The position numbers were made by a program, and so were the translations under genes. From the NCBI RefSeq assembly GCF_014650555.1, contig NZ_BMVE01000021.1:1-64000 (forward strand): a stretch of 64,000 bases of DNA. The letters run 5' to 3'. Source of the DNA: Streptomyces goshikiensis (GTDB taxonomy: Bacteria; Actinomycetota; Actinomycetes; Streptomycetales; Streptomycetaceae). Below are positions 57,124-64,000 of this stretch, one piece after another (the first letter of the stretch is position 1; the number at the start of each line of letters is the position of its first letter). A model generated the notes under the pieces. That model had not been told where the DNA came from and did not search any database. It saw only the letters and a list, made by a program, of their open reading frames with translations.

Positions 57124-59571
57124 ATGGAAGTTTGGATCGTCCTGCCGGTTGTCGCCGTCGGCTGCGTGCTGCTTCTACGCAGACTGCGCCCGGGTAAGGA
57201 CGATCTGCTCGCCGGGCCCCAGCGGGCGCAGGCCCTGGACCGGCTCCAGGCGTCCGTGCGGCGCGGCTGGTCCGAGGAGGCCGACAAGCGCGGCCTCACC
57301 CCGAACCTCCTGCGACCGAGGCTGCTCCACACGCAGTGGGCGCCCGCGCCACCGGGGCTGACCGACGGCCGCACGCGCGGCCTCACCGGCACCACCGCGG
57401 ACATGTCCGGGCTCGTCGAGTCCTTCACCGCGCTCGTGCCACAGCGGCTTGTGATCATCGGCCCGGCCGGTTCGGGCAAGTCGACCCTGCTCCTGCTGTT
57501 CCTGCTCGAACTGTGCCGGACACGCGAGATCGACCTGGCCGAACGGGATCCTCGGGCACAGGGCGCAGGCACCCCGCCTCCCGTGCCCGTCCTGTTCTCC
57601 CTCAGTTCCTACGATCCAAGGCGCCACGGGCTGCTGGACTGGCTGGCCGGGCGGCTGGCGGCCGAGTACCCCGAGGTGGGGTCGGCGGCTTCCGCGAGGG
57701 ACCTTCTCCACCGGGGCGACGTACTGCCTTGTCTCGACGGGCTCGACGAAATCCCCAAGCAGCGCGTTGTCAGGGTGCTGGACCGCATCCGCAGGGAGTT
57801 CGCCACCGCACGACCGGTGATCCTCGCATGCCGCACGGAGGAGTACGAGCGGGCCCTGGCCCTGGGACCGGTGCTGCACGGCGCCTCGGTCACCGAGGCA
57901 CGCGAGCTGGCCTTCCCGCACGTGATGCAGTACCTGCGTGACAGTCTCGGAGAAGGCGGCCCCAGCCACAAGGAATGGGCGGATCTGTTCGGCCGCCTCG
58001 AACACGGCTGGGGAGCGCTGGAAGACGAGGTGGCCGCGGCACGCAGGCGTGGTGCGCCGATGTCCCCGCCGAGTTGGTCCTCGCTGGCACCGGCCGGCGG
58101 TCGGTCCGAGGACTCATGGCTGGTCCAGCGGTGGATGGTTCAGGCGGAAGCGGTGGCAGCCCGCGGCGGCCCGGCACACGAGGTGACCCCCCAACTGCTC
58201 GCGGCCCTCGGCGCGGCACTGACTTCGCCCCTGACGGCAAGCCTCTTCGCCGATCTGTACGGCTACGCGGACGCCAGCGACCAGACGCCGTTCCAGCGTC
58301 TGGCGCGTGCCGCCCCCGACGCGGTCCGGGCCGCGATCCTGGAGAACGCGGTGCGCGTCCTCTTCGACCACCGTCTGAACCCGGACGACTGGCCTGACGC
58401 GCGGCGCCACCTGTCCTTCCTGGCCCGCCACCTGGAGCGCATCGACCGAACCGACCTCGCCTGGTGGGAGCTGAGCGGTGCGCTGCACCACGGCCTCTAC
58501 GGCGGCCTGCTGGGACTGCTCGCGGCCGTGGCCGGCGGCATCACCACGGCATCCGCGGTCGACGGGGGGCAAGGCGCGTTGGCGGCGTTGCAGCTGGGTT
58601 CGGCGGCACTGGGCACCGGGATGCTCGTGTCGTGGTGGGGGCCGGACCGAGTGGCCTCGTGGCTGGACGAGTTCCTGCTCCGGAGGTCCGCGGCGCGTCG
58701 ACCGCTCCGGGAGAACCCGGAGACGGAGGCACCGTCGGGCAGCCGCGCGGGGGACCCGCGCCTCGGCCGGACGTCGACCGCTCTCGCTGTCGGGCTGCCC
58801 ATGGGGGGAATCATGGGATTTCTCGGTGCGCTCCCGAACGGCCCCGCCGTCGGGCTGCTCATCGGGATCTTGGGCGGCCTGCTGTTCGGCATTCCCGCCG
58901 GTCTCCTCGGTGCGGGCGGCCCGGTACGGGGACCGCGCTGGTTCCGCCGCGGCACCGGCTTCCTGCGTCGCGTCGCAGGCGGAGCGGGCGTGGGGTTCGC
59001 CGCCGGGGCGGCCCTGGGGCTTCTCATCTGGTGGGCCCAGCGCAGCGTTCCCTGGGCCGACGCCGAGCAGATGGACCGGCCCAGCTACGCGCTGGCCGCC
59101 GCCCTCCTGTTCGCCCTTGTCGGCATGGTCCTGGGGATGCTGTCAGGTTTCCTGCGCTGGCTTCAGACACCCGCGCCGGCGGACGACTCCACGTCCCCGC
59201 GGGTCCTGCTGCGCGGCGACCGGAGGCTGGTCGCCGGGTGGACCCTGATGATTGCCGGGCTGGCCGGGCTCGCCATGGCCTGGATCATGGCGAACTCCTC
59301 GACCGGCCGCGGGCAGGTCGCCGAGGCCAGCGTGCTCCTCATCGTCCTGGCCCTGTGGGGGCCCATCGCCGTCCGGCCCTGGCCGCGGTACGTCGTGGCG
59401 CGATCCTGGCTGTGGCTCCGCGGCGATCTTCCGCACGACCTCATGGGGTTCCTGGAACACGCCCACAAGGTGTCGGCGTTGCGGCAGGTGGGCGGCGTCT
59501 ACCAGTTCCGCCACAAAGACGTGCAGGAGTACCTGAGCGGGTCACCCGCCGACACGAGTACGCGGTTTTAG
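57124..59571 (+). CDS. NACHT NTPase with C-terminal membrane domain
   Basis: An 815-residue protein; ATG 57124 (GGGAGG upstream) is favoured over GTG 57100. An N-terminal anchor helix (VWIVLPVVAVGCVLLLRR) precedes a NACHT module: Walker A GPAGSGKST (113-121), a basic VPVLFSLSSYDPRRHG strand, and Walker B LPCLDGLDEIP (201-211) with the DGLDE pattern of NACHT proteins, then PVILACRTEEYERAL with the sensor Arg. A winged-helix region follows. Residues about 440-760 have many membrane helices. The end has YQFRHKDVQEYLSG, the typical NACHT-TM C-terminal motif. NACHTs oligomerise on a signal, and this copy faces two protease genes tail to tail. Confidence 0.88.
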   Translation: MEVWIVLPVVAVGCVLLLRRLRPGKDDLLAGPQRAQALDRLQASVRRGWSEEADKRGLTPNLLRPRLLHTQWAPAPPGLTDGRTRGLTGTTADMSGLVESFTALVPQRLVIIGPAGSGKSTLLLLFLLELCRTREIDLAERDPRAQGAGTPPPVPVLFSLSSYDPRRHGLLDWLAGRLAAEYPEVGSAASARDLLHRGDVLPCLDGLDEIPKQRVVRVLDRIRREFATARPVILACRTEEYERALALGPVLHGASVTEARELAFPHVMQYLRDSLGEGGPSHKEWADLFGRLEHGWGALEDEVAAARRRGAPMSPPSWSSLAPAGGRSEDSWLVQRWMVQAEAVAARGGPAHEVTPQLLAALGAALTSPLTASLFADLYGYADASDQTPFQRLARAAPDAVRAAILENAVRVLFDHRLNPDDWPDARRHLSFLARHLERIDRTDLAWWELSGALHHGLYGGLLGLLAAVAGGITTASAVDGGQGALAALQLGSAALGTGMLVSWWGPDRVASWLDEFLLRRSAARRPLRENPETEAPSGSRAGDPRLGRTSTALAVGLPMGGIMGFLGALPNGPAVGLLIGILGGLLFGIPAGLLGAGGPVRGPRWFRRGTGFLRRVAGGAGVGFAAGAALGLLIWWAQRSVPWADAEQMDRPSYALAAALLFALVGMVLGMLSGFLRWLQTPAPADDSTSPRVLLRGDRRLVAGWTLMIAGLAGLAMAWIMANSSTGRGQVAEASVLLIVLALWGPIAVRPWPRYVVARSWLWLRGDLPHDLMGFLEHAHKVSALRQVGGVYQFRHKDVQEYLSGSPADTSTRF

Positions 59572-59582
59572 CCGTCTGGGCG

Positions 59583-61925
59583 TCAGGAGCCTGTGAGGAA
59601 GCCGGTCAGCGCGGCCTTCGCCGTGTCGAGCGCGAGCAGCACGATCTCGGCGGCATCCTCGGGCAGTTCCGCGAACAGGTTGGTCGACGGCCCACGGTCG
59701 AGCGCGTCCGGATCGCCGGCGGCACACCACCGCTCGACGTCGTCCGGAGTCAGTCCCGCCGTCGACGCCAGCGCGCGGAACGGCGCGGCCAGCGCCGTGC
59801 GCACCACATGGGTCCCGGGACCCCCGGCGCCGTCCGAGAGGGCGGCCCGGGCACGGAGCAGTGCGAGACCGCCGCCGGGCACGGTGCCGGACCGCAACGC
59901 GGCCTGCGCCGTGTGCGCGGCCCGTTCGGCTGACTCGGTGCGGGCGGCGATCGCCGCTTCCGTTTCCGCGCCGACGGTCAGGTACACGGCGCGGGAGGTC
60001 AACCAGGCGACCTGTTCCTCCAACGCCGATCGTTCGTCGTCAGAGTCCGCCAGCTCCAACAGCGCGCCGGCGGAGGCGATCCACCGGTCCAGCATGCGCG
60101 GATCGTGATCGCCGCCCACCAGTACCGTCTCCGACGCGGAGACGACCGCCAGGCCGACGCGGCCCAGGACGTCGAACCAGGCGGTGCCCGGGAGCACACC
60201 GGAGCTCTCCGTCAGCGCCGTGGCGCCGGTCAGCAGGGCCAAGGACCGCAGCCGCTGGTGCCCTTGCCACCCGGCGGGGACACGTACCACCGTCGGCACC
60301 GGTCCGTCCGCCGGATCGCACAGGGCCCGCAGCAGGCCGCCCCGTGGATCGCAGTCGTCCGCGGTGGTGAGGACCAGGAGGGGGCTGCCCTCCGCGCCGA
60401 GACGGCCGCGCAGTCTGCGGAAGGCCTCGCCGTCGCCCGTCACCGAGTCGAGCAGCAGCACGTAAGGCTCCACGAGCCGGATCCGGCGGGTCCAGGCGTC
60501 GGTTCCGGGGGCGTCGGCGGCGTACGGGAAGGCGTGCCCGGCGGGCACGCGAAGGCCTTGGCATACGGTCGGCCCCTCGATGGCCCGGGTCGCGCCGCGT
60601 TCGCAGATCAGGACGCCGTACGGGCCCGCGAGCAGTGCCGCGGCCGAGACCGCTTCGGCCACCTCCGGGTCGGCCGTCGCACCGCGGGCGACCGCGTCCG
60701 GACGGGAACACGGAGCCGCCAGATCGGCCAGGGCGGCGCGAGCGAGGTCCAGCGCCTCGCCGGATTCCCGGAGCAGCTCTCGGGATCCGCTACCCCCGGA
60801 GCGCTGGTCGGCCGCCTCCCCGATCAGGGCTGCGGCGAGGACCGCCGCGGTCAGGGCTCCGTCCCCGGATGCCGCGTCCATCGCGCGGGCGGCCTCGACG
60901 ACCGGGTCGATGCCGGGGACCGCTCGGGGGTCGGCGGTCCGGAAGCATTCGGCCACCTGCCGGGCGTTGGTCACCCTGAAGGGCTGACCGTCCGGGCCCA
61001 GCACCGTGGCACCAGGGGGACGGGAGCCGAGCAGGGCGCTCATGGCCGCTCCGATGGCCCGTGCGCCGTCGCCCGGCGTCTCGGCGTCCCCGCTCCGCCG
61101 CGTCACCCCCGAACCCTCCCGAGTCCGGGCGGGCGGGAGCGGGCGGGCAAGGGCGTCGCGCATCAGCTCGGTGTGGGGTCCCGCCAGGATTCGGGAGACG
61201 ATGAGAGAGGTGGGGATGCCCTGGTTCATGCCGTCGCGATGGCCGTGGTGCATCGCCACCACAGAGCCGTCCTCGGTGACGAGGGGGCCGCCCGACGAGC
61301 CGTCCAAGGTGTTCGCGCCCCGGTAGCGGACACGGCTCTCGCCGGAGCGCAGGACCTTCTCGGTCTTGCTGTAGTCCAGCAGGAGCCGCAGGGGGTAGTG
61401 GAAGAGGCTCAGCGGCCCGCTGCCGAAGGCGTAGTCCTCCTCGAACGGCTTGTAGTAACCCCTGGGACGCAGGAGGCCGTTCGGCTCCACCAGAGCGGGC
61501 GGGTGGCCGGCGAGGCGGACGAGGGCGAAGTCCAGGCCGTCCTCGGCGGTCTGCATGCCGCGAGGCACCGGGTCGTCCGGGGAGGGTGGGCTGGAGTCGA
61601 GGAGCTCGGTGAGGGGAATCCGTACGGCGTCCTGCGCGGCGGCATGCCCCGGGTCGTGGTGGGAGGGGAACACGGCCACCATCCCGGCCACCGGTCCGAC
61701 ACCGGACGCGCCGAGTGCCAACCGGACGGCGTGACCTGCGGTGAGCAGCAGGGCCGGCCCGACCAGGAAACCGGTGGCCACCTGGCTGCCGCCGCGCTCC
61801 AGACGGGCGACCCGCGACTCGGCCTCGGCGACCCTCGCCCTGACGTCCTGGGTCGAGTGCATTCCGGCGCGGGCGCTGGTGACCGCCTGAAGCGCGGAAC
61901 CCGGATCCGGAGCCTGCGTCGTCAC
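59583..61925 (-). CDS. Trypsin-like protease fused to a GroEL-like pseudo-chaperonin
   Basis: A 780-residue fusion, translated from a GTG that overlaps the stop of the upstream protease gene (GTGA). Residues 45-255 are a trypsin-fold protease with H65 (LTAGHA), D132 (GLDFALV) and S211 (DGSSGGPL). Residues about 285-778 follow GroEL from end to end: ARAIGAAMSALLGSRPPGA and RVTNARQVAECF, then SGDGALTAAVLAAAL (355), an apical domain with IRLVEPYVLLLDSVTGDGEA, LTGATALTES, and HTAQAALRSGTVPGGGLALL (671-690). GroEL D87 is kept as D355, but D52 and D398 align with A321 and R668. ATP turnover is therefore unlikely; ring assembly or substrate capture may remain. Confidence 0.85.
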   Translation of the reverse strand: MTTQAPDPGSALQAVTSARAGMHSTQDVRARVAEAESRVARLERGGSQVATGFLVGPALLLTAGHAVRLALGASGVGPVAGMVAVFPSHHDPGHAAAQDAVRIPLTELLDSSPPSPDDPVPRGMQTAEDGLDFALVRLAGHPPALVEPNGLLRPRGYYKPFEEDYAFGSGPLSLFHYPLRLLLDYSKTEKVLRSGESRVRYRGANTLDGSSGGPLVTEDGSVVAMHHGHRDGMNQGIPTSLIVSRILAGPHTELMRDALARPLPPARTREGSGVTRRSGDAETPGDGARAIGAAMSALLGSRPPGATVLGPDGQPFRVTNARQVAECFRTADPRAVPGIDPVVEAARAMDAASGDGALTAAVLAAALIGEAADQRSGGSGSRELLRESGEALDLARAALADLAAPCSRPDAVARGATADPEVAEAVSAAALLAGPYGVLICERGATRAIEGPTVCQGLRVPAGHAFPYAADAPGTDAWTRRIRLVEPYVLLLDSVTGDGEAFRRLRGRLGAEGSPLLVLTTADDCDPRGGLLRALCDPADGPVPTVVRVPAGWQGHQRLRSLALLTGATALTESSGVLPGTAWFDVLGRVGLAVVSASETVLVGGDHDPRMLDRWIASAGALLELADSDDERSALEEQVAWLTSRAVYLTVGAETEAAIAARTESAERAAHTAQAALRSGTVPGGGLALLRARAALSDGAGGPGTHVVRTALAAPFRALASTAGLTPDDVERWCAAGDPDALDRGPSTNLFAELPEDAAEIVLLALDTAKAALTGFLTGS

Positions 61926-62938
61926 GAGGCGCGCTGCCGGACGAGACGGGCTACGTCCGCGGCGGGTACGGCGTAGTTGCGTTTCCCCGCCAGGCCCTGG
62001 AAATGGAGGCCGAGCGCCCGGCCGGTGTCCAGGTCCACGACGACGGAACCGGAGTTGCCGCCGAGTGTCGTCGCGTCGTGATGGATCCACTGGTTGCCGT
62101 CGAAGGAGATGACCTGCCCCGGAGCGAGCCGCTTGCACTCGAAGATGTTGTTGAAGATGCGCTTGCGGTCCTCCGGGTCGTCGTGCTGCCCGATGTAGGG
62201 GTAGCCGATCACCCCCACCCAACGGCCCACGGTGAGACCCTCCTTGCCCTTCGCCAGCTCGATCGGCGGCGGCAGGGACTCACCGCTCTCACTGGTCGGG
62301 GCGAGCCTGAGCAACGCGGCATCACAGGGAGAGGAGTCTGGCTCGATCCATACCACCTCCGTCACCTTGAACCGTGATTCCTGCGTCCTGCCGTGCTCAT
62401 GGCGCCAGTCGATGTAGGCGTGCACCTGGGCCAGGGGGTTCGCGCGGAACCTGAAGCCGCCGCGACCCCTCGTCGCGAAGTTCTGTGCCACGTGGCGGTT
62501 GGTGACGGCGAGACCTTCGGCCACCACCCACGCGGTTCCCACCCACTCCAGGTCGTGGTTGCGCAGATCGACCCGTCCCACGCTGGGAATGACGCCCTCA
62601 AGGAGTCGACGAGCGGCCTTCACCCTGGCGGCGACCACGAGGCTCTCGGCGTCGTTGTCGGGGGCGTCGGCCGCGGTGGCGAAGGTGTTGCGCCGCACCA
62701 GGTAGACGGGCCTGCCGAACTGCCTGACGATGGCCTCCAAGCCGCTCTCATCGCCCTGCCAGGTCCCCTCGGCCATCGCCTTGACGCCGTCGGCGGCCCG
62801 GTCGACGTCCAGCAGGCCTTCCAGGGCCCCGACGCTCTCCAGACCCCCCGACGCCGCGACCGCGTTCCTGATCTCCTCGAAGCGGTCGAGGAACTCCTCC
62901 CTCACCTCGCCGTCGGCGAAGATCTGCGTGTACTCCAT
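61922..62938 (-). CDS. Trypsin-like serine protease with N-terminal helical domain
   Basis: A 338-residue protein, first gene of the protease operon. Residues 1-115 form a charged helical domain (EVREEFLDRFEEIRNAVAAS, then VKAMAEGTWQGDESGLEAIV and a VYLVRRNTF strand) like the small effector-associated modules in actinobacterial conflict proteins. Residues about 125-335 are the protease with H149 (AVTNRHVA), D206 (PCDAALLRL) and S296 (LGGNSGSVV). VGVIGYPYIGQHDDPEDRKR and GLHFQGLAGKRNYAVPAADV complete the fold. It has no signal peptide. Its stop overlaps the GTG of the fusion gene, so the two are made together. Confidence 0.87.
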   Translation of the reverse strand: MEYTQIFADGEVREEFLDRFEEIRNAVAASGGLESVGALEGLLDVDRAADGVKAMAEGTWQGDESGLEAIVRQFGRPVYLVRRNTFATAADAPDNDAESLVVAARVKAARRLLEGVIPSVGRVDLRNHDLEWVGTAWVVAEGLAVTNRHVAQNFATRGRGGFRFRANPLAQVHAYIDWRHEHGRTQESRFKVTEVVWIEPDSSPCDAALLRLAPTSESGESLPPPIELAKGKEGLTVGRWVGVIGYPYIGQHDDPEDRKRIFNNIFECKRLAPGQVISFDGNQWIHHDATTLGGNSGSVVVDLDTGRALGLHFQGLAGKRNYAVPAADVARLVRQRAS

Positions 62939-63034
62939 GCCTGCCCCCGTCGATGCGGTGCTGCTGGGACCGACACGCTACCGGCCGGCAGGCAGGGCAA
63001 TCAGCGGCATGTGAGATTCGGCTTGGTGCCACCC

Positions 63035-63901
63035 TCACCCGGCAGCGCGCTCCACCGGGATCCACAGCTCGGCGTCCGCCGACGCGCCGTCCGGTGACAG
63101 GCCTACCCGCAGGATCTCCGGTCCGGGCCTGCTCAGGTACGGGTTCGACGGGAACCACTGCGTGAACACGTCCCGCCACAGGAACTGGAGCGTCTGCGGG
63201 AACGGCCCCGAGCTCTCGAAGACGGCCCAGCTCCCCGCCGGGACGGTGAGGACATCCAGGTCCGGCGGGACCTCGGCCCCCGTCACCGCAGCGTGGTAGT
63301 AGTCGAGTTCGGTACCCTCCGCCCGGCTCGGGTCGAGCTGGTCGCTCACCGCGACGATCCCTGCGGGCTCCTGGTCGGACAGTGCCTGTACGCGCCGCAG
63401 CGTCTCCGGGCCGATGCTCCGGATGAAAGCCGCGATGGCCGGGTTGGGCCCCTCATGCACGAGGGGGACACGGGCCTTTTTCCCGGCCACCCGGAACTCC
63501 TCTTTGTCCGTGATGCGGTACCGCATGCTGCTGCTCCCTTCGACGACGAGTCGGAAGGACATCCGGGGCTGGGAGCTGAGCACGGCGCCGCTCCGCCGCG
63601 CCTCACCCGGCCCGACGCCGTGCACGACGCGGAACGCGCGGGCGAAGGCCTCGCCCGATCCGTAGCCATAGCGGGTCGCGATGTCCAGCAGGGTCCGCTC
63701 ACCGGCCAGGACTTCGGCGCCCGCGACGGTCAGCCGCCTGCGCCGGACGTACTCCGACAGCGGCAGCCCCGCCAGCGCCGAGAACAGCCGACGCAGGTGG
63801 TACTCGGACGTCATCGCGATGCGCGCGAGGTCGGCCACGTCCAGCGGCTGATCGAGGTGCGCCTCGATGTGCTCCATGGCCTGGTTCAGACCCTCCAGCA
63901 T
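63035..63901 (-). CDS. AraC-family regulator with GyrI-like effector domain
   Basis: A 288-residue protein; GGAAGGAG precedes ATG 63901. Residues 5-105 hold the double helix-turn-helix: LDQPLDVADLARIAMTSEYH, LRRLFSALAGLPLSEYVRRR, then DIATRYGYGSGEAFARAFR. Residues about 115-288 are a GyrI/Rob-type ligand-binding domain (MSFRLVVEGSSSMRYRITDK, then TVPAGSWAVFESSGPFPQT and LWRDVFTQWFPSNPYLSRPG). Such regulators (Rob, TipA-like) activate drug or stress genes after binding lipophilic ligands. It reads away from the protease operon, and its own target is not evident. Bases 63902-64000 are its leader. Confidence 0.9.
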   Translation of the reverse strand: MLEGLNQAMEHIEAHLDQPLDVADLARIAMTSEYHLRRLFSALAGLPLSEYVRRRRLTVAGAEVLAGERTLLDIATRYGYGSGEAFARAFRVVHGVGPGEARRSGAVLSSQPRMSFRLVVEGSSSMRYRITDKEEFRVAGKKARVPLVHEGPNPAIAAFIRSIGPETLRRVQALSDQEPAGIVAVSDQLDPSRAEGTELDYYHAAVTGAEVPPDLDVLTVPAGSWAVFESSGPFPQTLQFLWRDVFTQWFPSNPYLSRPGPEILRVGLSPDGASADAELWIPVERAAG

Positions 63902-64000
63902 CCCCGATCTCCTTCCCTTACGAGCGCCACGCTACGGAGGGTCCAGGGTGCCGTACCCGACATCCGGTGCCCGGTTCGGTCGGGTCCCTGGGCGGGGGCC

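Noticed and set aside
55557..57572. A 671-codon minus-strand frame across the TPR and NACHT genes
   Set aside because: It overlaps two well-supported genes in opposite sense and has Arg/Ser/Pro-rich low-quality composition.
60105..61976. A 623-codon plus-strand open frame over the protease-chaperonin fusion
   Set aside because: It is the antisense shadow of a gene with a full protease triad and chaperonin motifs; the translated composition is Gly/Arg/Gln-rich without a recognisable fold.

Overview
The window is very GC-rich, has codon third positions almost entirely G or C, many GTG starts and GGAGG-type ribosome binding sites, and carries gene families typical of Streptomyces: mycothiol-dependent isomerase family, DUF5994, DUF2267, large ATPase-type LuxR regulators, NACHT-TM proteins and SpoIIE-type phosphatases. 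It reads as chromosomal accessory DNA of a Streptomyces or a close relative. No rRNA, tRNA, CRISPR array, prophage or large natural-product assembly line was seen.

Region by region. 1-7.2 kb: small genes and decay products (a frameshifted Rho-N-like gene, a Tn3-family transposase tail, a SUKH-like fragment broken by a stop codon), a secreted peptidoglycan-binding protein, a PRC-barrel protein, a rhomboid-like membrane protein and a DUF3885-like protein. 7.2-15 kb: a methyltransferase, a secreted M23 peptidase with FG-GAP repeats, a secreted protein with two neocarzinostatin-like domains, a ribosome-inactivating-protein homologue with changed active-site positions, a bacterial voltage-gated cation channel, an HdeD-like protein and a mycothiol-type enzyme. 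15-28 kb: an MFS exporter, a reductase-acetyltransferase fusion, a large LuxR regulator, a MerR regulator divergent from an Old Yellow Enzyme, a short-chain dehydrogenase, secreted I36-type and CAP proteins, and a two-gene unit with a probable leaderless promoter and tandem operators.

28.8-32.4 kb is a compact persulfide or sulfide detoxification operon: a CstB-like persulfide dioxygenase-rhodanese, a rhodanese, a TauE-type exporter, a second membrane rhodanese and a CstR-type thiol repressor. Three TACCCCC-type palindromes mark the repressor sites. 32.6-36 kb has a secreted Gly-Asn repeat protein, a darcynin-like protein, an NmrA-like protein and small proteins.

36-47.7 kb is a stress block: CorA, an Hsp20 gene behind three phased RheA-type operators, two DUF2267 paralogues, an RsbQ-RsbP-STAS signalling module matching the Bacillus energy-stress branch, an FKBP isomerase, another SpoIIE-type phosphatase, a GH15 glycosidase, an SDR and a run of small genes headed by DUF5994. 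47.8-55.4 kb has a GNAT-AAA+ fusion, an NmrA-like protein, a TetR/DUF2867 divergent pair with two clear operators, a large secreted protein and a class B asparagine synthetase homologue.

The strongest candidate for an undescribed system is at 55.5-62.9 kb. A membrane TPR protein and a membrane NACHT NTPase face, tail to tail, a two-gene operon of trypsin-like proteases. The second protease is fused to a complete GroEL-like chaperonin whose two main ATPase aspartates (GroEL D52 and D398) are gone. This looks like an NTPase-controlled conflict or quality-control locus with a built-in pseudo-chaperonin-protease effector. The window ends with an AraC-type regulator.
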